Shown: positions 1 to 6,833 of the stretch, one piece after another | How the letters are laid out: the number at the start of each line of letters is the position of its first letter | Numbering within the stretch: the stretch's first letter is position 1 | NCBI GenBank assembly: GCA_012270135.1 | Contig: JAAXIW010000066.1 | Coordinates: 1-10,378, forward strand | Source: Brevundimonas sp. | GTDB lineage: Bacteria; Pseudomonadota; Alphaproteobacteria; Caulobacterales; Caulobacteraceae | Direction: 5' to 3' | Length of the DNA: 10,378 nucleotides | Notes under the pieces: model-generated | Seen by the model: only the letters and a program-made list of their open reading frames with translations | What the model was told of the DNA's origin: nothing | The model's database searches: none | Made by a program: the position numbers and the translations under genes

Positions 1-330
1 TCCGTGGTCAGCTTCATGATGGCGGTGTGGTTCCTGGCCAGCTCGATCGCCCAGTATGTCGGCGGCTACATCGCCGGCCTGATGGGCACCGAGACCGTCG
101 GCGGCCAGGTGCTGGATCCGCAGGGCGCCCTGCAGACCTCGCTGGCGGGCTTCGATTCGCTCGGCAAGTGGGGCGTCGGCATCGGCATCGCCTTCATCCT
201 GATCAGCTTCCTGATCAAGGGCTGGTCGCACGGCGCCAATGACGGCGACAACCATCCGGGGCCGAGCGTCACGGACCGCGGCCAGGAGGACGGCAACGTC
301 GCCCGGCCGGGAGCCAGCACCCCCGCCTGA
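1..330 (+). CDS. POT/PTR-family peptide transporter, C-terminal fragment
   Basis: This is the 3' end of a gene that begins before the window; the frame is open from base 1 and stops at TGA 328-330. The visible ~109 residues start with a hydrophobic helix containing FMMAVWFLASSIAQYVGGY, then a polar loop, a second helix (WGVGIGIAFILISFLIKGW) and a hydrophilic tail rich in Gly, Asp and Pro. A helix with the MM-x-VWFL pattern and a last helix ending in a basic residue is characteristic of the C-terminal end of proton-dependent oligopeptide transporters (POT/PTR2, major facilitator superfamily). These import di- and tripeptides across the inner membrane using the proton gradient. The substrate-binding residues lie outside the window, so the substrate cannot be judged. 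A terminator follows 22 bases after the stop. The family call is from recognition of the C-terminus only. Confidence 0.75.
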   Translation, partial: SVVSFMMAVWFLASSIAQYVGGYIAGLMGTETVGGQVLDPQGALQTSLAGFDSLGKWGVGIGIAFILISFLIKGWSHGANDGDNHPGPSVTDRGQEDGNVARPGASTPA

Positions 331-352
331 TCCGGCGAGGGACGCAAGAAAG

Positions 353-383
353 AAGGGCGGGGCCTCGCGGCTCCGCCCTTTTT
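353..383. terminator. Bidirectional rho-independent terminator
   Basis: An 11-bp stem (353-363 with 370-380, one G-U pair) closes a 6-base loop and is followed on the plus strand by a T run at 379-383. Read on the minus strand, the same stem is followed by CTTTCTT. It sits between two convergent genes, the peptide transporter (stop at 330) and the TonB-dependent receptor (stop at 436), and can end both transcripts. Confidence 0.85.
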
Positions 384-435
384 GCTGCGCGGGGATGAAG
401 CGCGCCTCAGTTTTCTGGGGTGAGGGCTGCCTTCT

Positions 436-2535
436 TCAGAAGGTCTTTCTTATCTGCAGGAACAGCCAGGGGCTCATCTTCGTGCGGCGCACCTCGCGGA
501 AGGCGACCGGGGCGACGTCGCGCGGGCCGCTGTAGATGTCGCGGTCGTAGCCGCGCTCGCGGTCGGTGGCGTTGCCGATATCCAGACGGATGGTGGTGTC
601 CGTCGTCGGCTTCCACTGACCGTAGAGGGTGACGAAGGGTTCGGCGTAGAGGGCGCGGACCTCGCGGACCCGGAACAGGCGGCCCTTGTCGACATTGCAG
701 CCGTGGTCGAAGCCGTAGGAGTATTTGCCGCCCTGAAGATCATGGTTGAAGCTGACGCCGCAGCCGAAGGCCTGGTTGCCCTGGAAGCGGCGGGTCTCGC
801 CAGTCACGGGATCGACGACCTCGGTGTGGACCCAGCTGGTTCGCGCCTGCAGGCGGGCGTTGGGAACCCCGAGCTTGTCCATCGGCAGGGTCAGCCGGAC
901 TTCGTACAGGTCGAACGAGCCGTCGCCGATGTTGCCGACGCCGTCGAACCCTCCGGTCAGCGGGATGATGTCGATGACGTCCTCGACCTCGCCGTGCTGG
1001 GCCACGAGGGTCAGGGCTCCTTCGCCCCAGAACCGGCGCTCGTAAACGGCTTCCAGCAGGGTGGTCTTGTCAGGCTCGAGGTCGGGGTTGCCGCCCTCGA
1101 CCTGGCCGATGTCGATGTCGGCCGACGCGACGAAATCGCCGAAGTCCAGTTGCCCCACCGTCCGTTCGGCGCGGAAGCGGAACTGGTGCCCTTCCCACGG
1201 CGTCCAGGTCAGCTGCACGCGCGGCTTGGGATAGACGAAGGACTTGCTCTCGTCGCTGTCGCCGGACTGGCTGATCTCGGACACCTCGACGCGGAGGCCC
1301 GCCTCGACGGTCAGTTTGGGGGTCGGCCGCCAGGTCGCCTGGCCGAAGGCCTCGCCGCGCAGTTCCTCGACCTTCACCGAGGACGAGGGCAGGGGGACAG
1401 GAACGCCGTTCTCCTCAAAGGCCGTCGCGCTGTCGAGGAAGTTGTAGGCCACCTCCGCCCCGGTCTCGAAGGCCCAGCGCTCGTTGGGCCGGAAGCGCAG
1501 GACGGCGCGGCCGATGGACTCGCCCTGGCTGCTGTCGGCGGAGAAGGTCGAGGCAGCGGCGCCGCTCTCCGAGACCCCGACGTAGTCCTCGGTCCCGTAG
1601 CGCTGCAGGCCGACCAGTTCGAGGCCGAGACGGGGCGACAGGTCGCGGGTCCAATTGATCCCGATCTCGCCGTTGATCGAATCCGACTCCTCGTCCGTGA
1701 AGCTGTCGATGCCGGCTCCCGACCGGATCAGCACATCCTGTTCGCGCTCGCTGCCGAACCAGCCCACCAGCCCGTTGACGCGAAGCTTGCCGCCGGCGAA
1801 CGGGCGCTGCACGGCGCCGGTGGCGCGCACGTTGCGGAAGCGGTCCCAGAGCTCTTGGTCGGCGACCTGGATCAGGGTTCCGTTGGCGTCATAGCGGCGG
1901 CGGAAGCCGTCGCCGGTGCCGTCGGTGCGGTCGGTGGTGGCGCGGATCGAGCCCTCGATGGAGTTGTCGCCCTCGCGGCGGGAATACTGGCCGGCGAGGA
2001 TCGGACCCATATAGCCGTCGGGATACATGTAGTTGTTGAATTCCAGCACCCGCTCGACGGTGACGGTGCGGCGCAGGATGACGTTGGCGACGACCGACTG
2101 GCCCTGCATGTCGATGCCGGGCGCGCCGCCGCGGATCAGCTCGATGCGCTCGACGCTGTCGGCGGAAATGCGGCGCAGCACCTGGTCAAGGCTGTCGCTC
2201 TTGGAGGACGGGCGGTCGCCGTCGATCAGAACGTTGCCGGCGGCGCCGGCGAAGCCGCGCGTGCCGCTGTTGCCGGTGTTGAGGCCGAAGCCCGGAAGGC
2301 GGGCGATCATGTCCAGGGCCGTGTCCGGCCGTGAGTCGGCGAAGAAGGCCGGCTCGAACACCAGCACGCCGCGCTGGGCGGCGTCGACCTCGGGCGCGGA
2401 CTGGACGGGACCGGTCGGGACCGGAGCCTGGGCGGCGCTGGCGGGCGTGGGCGACTGGGCCGGCGGGGGCTGGGCGAGGGCCGGCGCGGCCAGCACGGAT
2501 GCGGCGACGGTGGCCAGCCAGATGGTCTTGTTCAT
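436..2535 (-). CDS. TonB-dependent outer-membrane receptor
   Basis: The 699-residue protein starts with a Sec signal peptide (residues 1-21, cut after ALA), followed by a Pro/Ala-rich linker to about residue 50. A plug domain follows (about 60-155), with the stretches FFADSRPDTALDMIARLPGF and GNVLIDGDRPSSK, then a long region of alternating strands that forms the 22-strand barrel. The protein ends in phenylalanine (LQIRKTF), the usual outer-membrane assembly signature. Such receptors use TonB-ExbBD energy to import siderophores, cobalamin, sugars or other bulky ligands. No ligand can be assigned, and I see no clear TonB box in the short N-terminus. The start at 2535 is supported by a purine-rich ribosome site, AGGGAGAGGG, directly upstream. 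The gene lies alone, with no transporter or sigma/anti-sigma pair beside it, and ends at the shared terminator at 353-383. The family is certain; the substrate is unknown. Confidence 0.93.
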   Translation of the reverse strand: MNKTIWLATVAASVLAAPALAQPPPAQSPTPASAAQAPVPTGPVQSAPEVDAAQRGVLVFEPAFFADSRPDTALDMIARLPGFGLNTGNSGTRGFAGAAGNVLIDGDRPSSKSDSLDQVLRRISADSVERIELIRGGAPGIDMQGQSVVANVILRRTVTVERVLEFNNYMYPDGYMGPILAGQYSRREGDNSIEGSIRATTDRTDGTGDGFRRRYDANGTLIQVADQELWDRFRNVRATGAVQRPFAGGKLRVNGLVGWFGSEREQDVLIRSGAGIDSFTDEESDSINGEIGINWTRDLSPRLGLELVGLQRYGTEDYVGVSESGAAASTFSADSSQGESIGRAVLRFRPNERWAFETGAEVAYNFLDSATAFEENGVPVPLPSSSVKVEELRGEAFGQATWRPTPKLTVEAGLRVEVSEISQSGDSDESKSFVYPKPRVQLTWTPWEGHQFRFRAERTVGQLDFGDFVASADIDIGQVEGGNPDLEPDKTTLLEAVYERRFWGEGALTLVAQHGEVEDVIDIIPLTGGFDGVGNIGDGSFDLYEVRLTLPMDKLGVPNARLQARTSWVHTEVVDPVTGETRRFQGNQAFGCGVSFNHDLQGGKYSYGFDHGCNVDKGRLFRVREVRALYAEPFVTLYGQWKPTTDTTIRLDIGNATDRERGYDRDIYSGPRDVAPVAFREVRRTKMSPWLFLQIRKTF

Positions 2536-2658
2536 GGTCCCTCTCCCTGTTGCGCGGACCGTGCCCGCGCCCCGGAAGAGGCTCCAGTTACAAGCTGGAC
2601 AGGTGGATTAATTCGCCGACAGGCTCGGGGCCGCGGCGTGTCCGGTTCCGGGCGGAAA

Positions 2659-2733
2659 TGGAGCGGCCGGCGGGAATCGAACCCGCGACATTCAGCTTGG
2701 GAAGCTGACGTTCTACCTCTGAACTACGGCCGC
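2659..2733 (-). tRNA. tRNA-Gly (anticodon CCC)
   Basis: The minus strand folds into a complete cloverleaf. The acceptor stem GCGGCCG pairs perfectly with CGGCCGC, the anticodon arm TCAGC/GCTGA holds the loop TTCCCAA, and the T arm GCGGG/CCCGC holds TTCGATT. The discriminator base is T (2662), and the 3' CCA is encoded (2661-2659). The anticodon CCC (2701-2699) reads GGG glycine codons. It lies between the TraB-family unit's terminator (ends about 2777) and the TonB receptor. Its own promoter is not clear: TATGGT (2763-2758) could be a -10 box about 25 bases upstream, but no good -35 box stands at the right distance. Confidence 0.97.
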
Positions 2734-2776
2734 GACCGGGTCGCCGGGCGGAGGCGGACCATAGCCGGGCGCGGGC

Positions 2777-2808
2777 AAAAGAAAAGGCCCGGCGCGAGGG
2801 CCGGGCCT
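2777..2808 (-). terminator. Rho-independent terminator of the membrane protein/XRE/TraB unit
   Basis: A perfect 9-bp GC-rich stem (2800-2808 with 2785-2793) with a 6-base loop is followed on the minus strand by TTTCTTTT. It begins 9 bases beyond the stop of the TraB-family gene and separates that unit from the tRNA-Gly gene downstream. Confidence 0.88.
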
Positions 2809-2817
2809 GTCCTGACC

Positions 2818-3798
2818 TCAGGGCGCGACGTCGACGTCGACGCCGCGGCGTTCGAGGATTTCCTGGACGCTGTCGTCGCCGGCGAGGTGGGCGGCGCCGA
2901 CGGCGATGAAGGCGGTGCCCGAGCCTTCCAGCATGGTCTGGATCTGGTCGGCCCAGTTGGTGTTCCGACGGACCAGAAGGGCCTGGTAGAGTTCCTCGCC
3001 GCCCTCGCGCATGGACGCCACGCCGATGGATTCGATGGCCTCGACATCGCCGGCGGCCCACGCCTCGACCAGACGATCCAGTTCGACGGTGGCGTTCTCA
3101 TAGCCCTCGAGCGTGCTGCGCAGGAAGGCCATCTGGGCGTCCTCGGGGAAGCCGGCGAGGATGCGGATCTGTTCGTCGATGGTCTCGAAACCGCTGACCG
3201 GCTTGTCCGCCGCCTCGGCGCGGGCCTTGAGAAGCAGTTCGACGCCCGAGGCCGGATCGTAGCCGGCCTTCTGAAGCGGGGCGACCGACAGGGTCAGGGC
3301 GGCAAACCACGGACGGAACGGATCCATCTGCGCGGCCGTCAGGCCGATGCTCCGCGCGGCGTTGTCGAGCAGGGTGAGCTCGCCGGAGCTGAGCTTCATC
3401 GTCAGACGCTCACCGGGGGCCAGGCCGTGCTGCTGGACCAGCGGGATCACCGCCGCCTGGTCGTCCGGATTGGAGATCTCAAGCACCAGGGTGTCGGCGC
3501 TGTCGAAGGCGGTCTCGATGCGGTCCGTGCCCCAGCCGGTGGTCGGGCGGAGCAGGTGGACCGTGCCGAACAGATAGAGGGTCGAGTCCTCGTCCTTGAT
3601 GACCCACAGGGCCGGGCCGCGGCCGTCGGCGGCCGGAATGGCGCGGATGGCAGGGGCGGCGTCGGCGACCGGCGGCGTCACGGCCTGGGCGTGGACCGGG
3701 GAGATGACGGCGGCGGCGAGGCCGAGGCCGAGCACGACGCCGAGAGTCAGGCGGCCGAGGCTGGAGGCGGTGCTCTTGAGGCGGTTCTTCAGGGGCAT
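2818..3798 (-). CDS. TraB/GumN-family secreted protein
   Basis: The 326-residue protein begins with a basic N-terminus and a hydrophobic helix (about residues 17-34), and a signal cleavage site fits after VHA (residue 37), so it is probably periplasmic or exported. The body matches the TraB/PrgY/GumN family (Tiki-like). It has a first G-x-x-H motif in LYLFGTVHLL (GTVH 78-81), FETIDEQ near 204-210, RNTNWA at 278-283, and a second G-x-x-H motif in FIAVGAAHLAG (GAAH 301-304). The two histidine motifs are the putative metal-binding pair proposed for the superfamily. Bacterial members are poorly characterised, and no substrate can be given. Several upstream in-frame codons extend the frame, but the start at 3798 is preferred because it directly precedes the signal peptide and has GGAA upstream. 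It is the last gene of a three-gene unit, 32 bases after the XRE gene, and is followed by a strong terminator. Confidence 0.9.
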   Translation of the reverse strand: MPLKNRLKSTASSLGRLTLGVVLGLGLAAAVISPVHAQAVTPPVADAAPAIRAIPAADGRGPALWVIKDEDSTLYLFGTVHLLRPTTGWGTDRIETAFDSADTLVLEISNPDDQAAVIPLVQQHGLAPGERLTMKLSSGELTLLDNAARSIGLTAAQMDPFRPWFAALTLSVAPLQKAGYDPASGVELLLKARAEAADKPVSGFETIDEQIRILAGFPEDAQMAFLRSTLEGYENATVELDRLVEAWAAGDVEAIESIGVASMREGGEELYQALLVRRNTNWADQIQTMLEGSGTAFIAVGAAHLAGDDSVQEILERRGVDVDVAP

Positions 3799-3830
3799 GT
3801 CGGTTCCGTGGAGGGGGATTGCTGAGGGCG

Positions 3831-4025
3831 TCAGTCGGCGTCGATGAAGATGGCCTCGATCGGCTGGGCGAAGACGCGGGCGATGCGGAAGGCGAGGGGC
3901 AGGGACGGGTCGTAGCGGCCCGTCTCCAGGGCGTTGACGGTCTGGCGCGAGACGCCGAGCCGTTCGGCGAGGTCGGCCTGGCTCCAGTTGTTTTCGGCGC
4001 GCAGCACCTTGAGGCGGTTGTTCAT
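3831..4025 (-). CDS. Small XRE-family helix-turn-helix regulator
   Basis: This 64-residue protein is almost entirely one HTH_3/Cro-CI domain. It runs from MNNRLKVLRAENNWSQADLA through the recognition helix region GVSRQTVNALETGRYDP to a short tail ending IEAIFIDAD. It has no ligand or dimerisation domain beyond the fold. Small regulators of this type commonly act as dimeric repressors of the transcription unit in which they lie and are often paired with a small integral membrane protein, as here. The ribosome site AGGAG overlaps the stop codon of the upstream membrane-protein gene (9-base gap), so translation of the two is likely coupled. The inferred target is the nested inverted repeat at 4498-4549, over the unit's promoter. 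The DNA-binding call is firm; the target is inference. Confidence 0.93.
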   Translation of the reverse strand: MNNRLKVLRAENNWSQADLAERLGVSRQTVNALETGRYDPSLPLAFRIARVFAQPIEAIFIDAD

Positions 4026-4034
4026 CCGGCGCTC

Positions 4035-4481
4035 CTAGCGGTGCCTGAGCCACCAGGCGGCCCAGGCGATGGAGTAGCCGGCCAGCTGGAACAGCAGGAT
4101 GGCGAACATGCCGCCGGCGATCAGGTCCGGGGCGCTGACACCGACCTCGACCGGGGTGGCGGCGTCCTCGCTGAAGGTGAGGGTCAGCAGGACGATGGCG
4201 CCGATGAGCACGCCGCCCGAGCCGCCCCACCACCAGGCCCATTTGTGGGCCTCGCGCGCCGCCTCGTCGATGCCGCGCCACCACCAGACGCAGCCGACGA
4301 CGGCGACGGCCATGGTGATGCTCATGATGGCGGCGGTCATCACCAGGCCCAGGACGCCGCCCCGGTCGCCGATCAGGCCTTGGGCCGCGCCGCCGACGCC
4401 GCCGATGATGGCGATGACGACGATCAGGAGGACGTAGGTCCCGAGGCCATGGGGGCGTTTGGGACGAGAGGCGGGGGTCAT
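4035..4481 (-). CDS. Four-helix membrane protein paired with XRE regulator
   Basis: The 148-residue protein has four predicted membrane helices at roughly residues 12-35, 45-68, 82-103 and 118-144. A short basic N-terminus precedes them, and the protein ends WWLRHR. The second and third helices are flanked by tryptophan clusters (VWWWRG and KWAWWWGG), and a charged loop (GIDEAAREAHK) lies between them. No catalytic motif is visible. I do not recognise a precise family; in architecture it resembles the small DUF membrane proteins encoded next to compact XRE regulators in many bacteria. It is the first gene of its unit, with a ribosome site AAGGAG six bases before the ATG and a promoter 28 bases upstream. 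A role as a membrane partner or signal input for the XRE protein is inference from position only. Confidence 0.75.
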   Translation of the reverse strand: MTPASRPKRPHGLGTYVLLIVVIAIIGGVGGAAQGLIGDRGGVLGLVMTAAIMSITMAVAVVGCVWWWRGIDEAAREAHKWAWWWGGSGGVLIGAIVLLTLTFSEDAATPVEVGVSAPDLIAGGMFAILLFQLAGYSIAWAAWWLRHR

Positions 4482-4497
4482 GCGGGGCTCCTTGCCG

Positions 4498-4549
4498 GTG
4501 ACAAGGGTGTTTTACATCACGCCGGGATGATGTCAAGCGACCTTGTCAC
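4498..4549. promoter_or_regulatory. Nested inverted repeat, candidate operator
   Basis: Two pairs of inverted arms share one centre (between 4523 and 4524). The outer pair is GTGACAAGG (4498-4506) with CCTTGTCAC (4541-4549), perfect over 9 bp. The inner pair is ACATCA (4514-4519) with TGATGT (4528-4533), also perfect. In all, 20 of 26 positions are symmetric. Four TGACA/TGTAA-like half-sites result (4499-4504, 4511-4516, 4531-4536, 4543-4548). The structure covers the promoter of the membrane-protein/XRE/TraB unit and starts 2 bases after the rmuC stop. No T run follows it, so it does not look like a standard terminator. Autorepression by the XRE protein is the simplest reading. Confidence 0.6.
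4509..4536 (-). promoter_or_regulatory. Sigma70-type promoter of the membrane protein/XRE/TraB unit
   Basis: On the minus strand a consensus -35 box TTGACA (4536-4531) is followed after 16 bases by TAAAAC (4514-4509) as the -10 box. Transcription would start near 4502, about 20 bases before the ATG at 4481, leaving just room for the AAGGAG ribosome site at 4493-4488. The inner arms of the inverted repeat fill the spacer between the boxes, a position suited to repression by occlusion. Confidence 0.65.
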
Positions 4550-4551
4550 GA

Positions 4552-5817
4552 CTATTCGGCGGCGACATCGCCGTCCGTGGGCCCGGCGATCAGTTCGGGG
4601 CGCGACAGGGAGCGGGGCGAGCCCTCGACGGGCGGCAGTTCGGGCAGGTCCTTGCCCTCGTGATCGACGTGCAGGTCCTCGAACCGTTTGGCCGAGACCA
4701 TGACCTGGCTCTCCAGCGAGCCGACGAACTGGTTGTACTTGCCGACGGCCGTGTCGAGGGCGCGGCCGACGGCGGCGGCGTGGCCGCCCATCACCGACAG
4801 GCGTTTGTAGAGCTCCTTGCCCAGTTTCGCGACGTGTTCGGCGTTCCTGGACTGCTCCTCGGCGCGCCAGCCATAGGCCACCGCCTTGCACAGGGCGAAC
4901 AGGGTGGTCGGGGTGGCGATCAGCACGCGGGCGTCCATGGCCTGGGTGATCAGGTCCGGCTCGTGATCGAGGGCGGCGGACAGGAAGGACTCGCCGGGCA
5001 CGAACATGACGACGACGTCGGGGCTGGGCTTGATCTGGACCTGATAGGCCTAGGACGACAGCTGGCGGACGTCGGTCATCATGCTGGAGGAAGTGCGCAT
5101 CGAGGCGGCGCGGCACTGGGCCTCCTCGTCGCCGTCGGCGGCGTCGGGGAAGGCCAGCGGCACCTTGGCGTCGATCACGAACATGCCGCCGCCGGGCATC
5201 CGGACGACGAAGTCGGGGCGCTGCTGGCGGCCCTGATCGTCGGCGGTCGAGGTCTGTTCGGTGAAGTCGAAGCGGCCGGCCATGCCGGCGGCCTCGAGCA
5301 CGTTGCGACAGGTCTGCTCGCCCCAGCGGCCGCGCCGGCCGGTGTTGCCCTTCAGCGCCTCGGTCAGGCGGCGGGCCTCGTCGCGGGTGGCGGTGGAGGC
5401 GGTCATCAGGAGCTGCAGCTGTTCCTTGAGGCCGCCGGTCTCCTCGGCGCGGACCTTCTCGAGGGCGGCGACGTGCTCCTGGAATTTGGCGAGGGTGTCG
5501 GCGACCGGCTTGAGCTGGGCCTCCATCCGCTCGCGGGCCATCAGTTCGCGGTTGCGGAAGGTCTCGTCGGTGCGCTTGAGCAGCTCCTCGGCCACGGTGG
5601 AGGCGGATTCCCGGGCCTGGGCGCGGAGCAGTTCGGTCGAGGTCGCCGCCTGGTCCTCGAACAGCTTCATCCGCGCCTCGGTTTCGACGTGACGCTCGCG
5701 CAGCTCCCAGTTCCGCGCCTCGGCGGCGGCGGCCCGGCGACGTTCCATCAAGGCCCAGCCGAGGGCGACAGCGGCGACGACGGCGGCGGCGAAAAAGGCG
5801 ACGAGGGAAGCGTTCAT
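4552..5817 (-). pseudogene. rmuC: rmuC, DNA recombination protein RmuC, interrupted by one amber codon
   Basis: The frame encodes a full RmuC-like protein of about 420 residues, but codon 256 is TAG (5052-5050). Residues 1-20 form a membrane anchor (LVAFFAAAVVAAVALGWAL). Residues about 25-160 are a charged coiled coil. The nuclease-like RmuC domain begins at LKGNTGRRGRWGEQ and continues through RPDFVVRMPGGGMFVIDAKV. After ...VRQLSS comes the stop, and then AYQVQIKPSPDVVVMFVPGE continues in the same frame to the end at 4552. RmuC homologues read LSSKAY at this point, so one AAG-to-TAG change explains the break. RmuC limits DNA inversions and is predicted to act as a nuclease; the DAK core is kept upstream of the stop, but the C-terminal 165 residues would be lost. 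The downstream ATG at 5007 has no ribosome site. The start at 5817 has AAGGA upstream. Real inactivation and sequence error both remain possible. Confidence 0.88.
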
Positions 5818-5953
5818 GCTCCGTTCCTTACCGGGAGTCGCCGGGGGCCGCCATGGCGGGCGGCGACGGAAAAATTGAGTCGCAGGAGTCGCATCGCCCG
5901 ATCGGTCATGCGCGCATCATGGACAGCGCCTGCGTCAGAATCGGACGTACGGT
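5818..5953. promoter_or_regulatory. recR-rmuC intergenic region with four GANTC sites and a hairpin
   Basis: This 136-bp gap carries four GANTC sites, the CcrM methylation target in Caulobacterales: 5835-5839, 5877-5881, 5886-5890 and 5938-5942. Two of them lie in a tandem repeat of GAGTCGCA (5877-5884 and 5886-5893). A bulged hairpin at 5837-5867, with outer arms GTCGCCG/CGGCGAC and inner palindrome CCGCCATGGCGG, stands just before the rmuC ribosome site. I could not define -10 and -35 boxes. A methylation-sensitive rmuC promoter is inference. Confidence 0.4.
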
Positions 5954-6556
5954 TCAGGCCGGTCGTCTTTGCCGCAGCGCCTGGATGATCGTCCCGTCGT
6001 CGAGCCAGTCGAGCTCGCCGCCGACGGGGACGCCGCGGGCGAGGGAGGTGATCTCGACGCCGGAGCCGGCAAGGCGTTCGGCGAGGTAGTGGGCGGTGGT
6101 CTGGCCGTCGACGGTGGCGGGCAGGGCGAGGACGACCTCCTTGGCCTCGCCGCCGCGCACGCGCCCGGTCAGTTCGGCGACCCGGAGCGCATCCGGGCCG
6201 ACGCCGTCGAGGGCCGAGAGCAGGCCGCCGAGGACGTGGTATTTGCCGCGGAAGGCGCCCGAGCGCTCCATGGCCCACAGGGCGCCGGCCTCCTCGACGA
6301 CGCAGATCAGGCCGTTGTCCCGGGCTGGGTCGGAGCAGATGGAGCAGGGATCGCGGGTGTCGGGCGCGCCGCAGATGCTGCACGACACGACCTTGTCGGC
6401 GGTCTCCTGCAGGGCGGCGGCGAGGGGAACGAGCAGCTGGTCGCGCTTCTTGAGCAGGGCGAGGGCGGCGCGGCGGGCCGAGCGGGGACCCATGCCGGGC
6501 AGTTTGGCGAGGAGCGAGATCAGGCGCTCGATTTCGGGTCCTGCGGAGGCGGCCAT
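5954..6556 (-). CDS. recR: Recombination mediator RecR
   Basis: At 200 residues this is the normal RecR length, and the domains come in the family order. A helix-hairpin-helix lies near 18-33 (LPGMGPRSARRAAL). A four-cysteine zinc finger follows, with C59, C62, C71 and C74 (CSICGAPDTRDPCSIC). A Toprim domain runs from ICVVEEAGALWAMER at about 84 to near 180, and a C-terminal tail follows. RecR, with RecO and in some species RecF, displaces SSB and loads RecA at single-strand gaps during DNA repair. All key residues look intact. The start at 6556 gives the usual N-terminus, but no clear Shine-Dalgarno sequence stands before it; the upstream bases read GATATTCGCCGCCT. That suggests either a leaderless or short-leader message or weak initiation. 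The gene normally follows ybaB directly; here 277 bp of non-coding sequence separates them. Confidence 0.97.
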   Translation of the reverse strand: MAASAGPEIERLISLLAKLPGMGPRSARRAALALLKKRDQLLVPLAAALQETADKVVSCSICGAPDTRDPCSICSDPARDNGLICVVEEAGALWAMERSGAFRGKYHVLGGLLSALDGVGPDALRVAELTGRVRGGEAKEVVLALPATVDGQTTAHYLAERLAGSGVEITSLARGVPVGGELDWLDDGTIIQALRQRRPA

Positions 6557-6621
6557 AGGCGGCGAATATCAGGCGGGAGGGCGGTTGCCTATCTCCGGCG
6601 GGCCCGGTGTCGGCGAGTGCT

Positions 6622-6819
6622 GGTTCAACACAACGAGCACAACGGATTCACAAAGGACACGGCGGGACCTGAGCGGAGGCGGGCCGCAGTTCCTTTCGGA
6701 CCACCTGCCGACTTAATGCGGCTTCGCCGCGATCATTGGAGGGCGAGTCACCGCCACAGCGAGGCATCCCCGATCCCGTCGTGTCCGTCGTGCCTTCGTT
6801 GTGGTCGCCGTGATGAACC
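6622..6819. repeat. Inverted-repeat element with 45-bp imperfect arms (ybaB-recR spacer)
   Basis: The left arm (6622-6666) and the reverse complement of the right arm (6775-6819) align without gaps over 45 bases with 35 identities. Both begin GGTTCA and end CGGG. Each arm is itself a degenerate tandem array of about four 9-11-base units close to CACAACGGA. The 108-bp centre includes a small hairpin GCGGC-TTC-GCCGC (6718-6730) and no convincing ORF. The element fills most of the 277-bp gap between ybaB and recR (6557-6833). No flanking target duplication is evident. It resembles the CACAAAGGACACGAAGG-type dispersed intergenic repeats I recall from other GC-rich bacterial genomes. A non-autonomous mobile or structural repeat is plausible but unproven. 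Confidence 0.6.
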
Positions 6820-6833
6820 CTCGAGAGGCAGGT

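Noticed and set aside
703..2334. 543-codon open frame on the plus strand
   Set aside because: It lies wholly antisense to the TonB-dependent receptor, whose protein has a signal peptide, plug and C-terminal Phe. The plus-strand translation is low-complexity Ala/Gly/Val/Asp typical of a GC-rich shadow frame.
2638..3825. Plus-strand frame beginning with a sequence like GRRESNPRHSAWEADVLPLN
   Set aside because: This is the well-known false protein made by translating the complement of a tRNA gene, continuing antisense to the TraB-family gene.
3799..4536. N-terminal extension of the TraB-family frame to 4536
   Set aside because: The added residues are Arg/Pro-rich out-of-frame readings of the XRE and membrane-protein genes; the signal peptide begins at 3798.
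4498..4549. Reading the nested inverted repeat as the rmuC terminator
   Set aside because: No T run follows on either strand, and the symmetric arms match promoter boxes better. A role in slowing readthrough from rmuC is not excluded.
5050..5052. Programmed readthrough or selenocysteine/pyrrolysine-like recoding at the rmuC TAG
   Set aside because: TAG is used as an ordinary stop by three genes here, RmuC has a plain Lys at this position, and no special downstream structure is evident.
4543..5988. 481-codon plus-strand frame
   Set aside because: It is antisense to rmuC, with compositionally biased translation and no domain.
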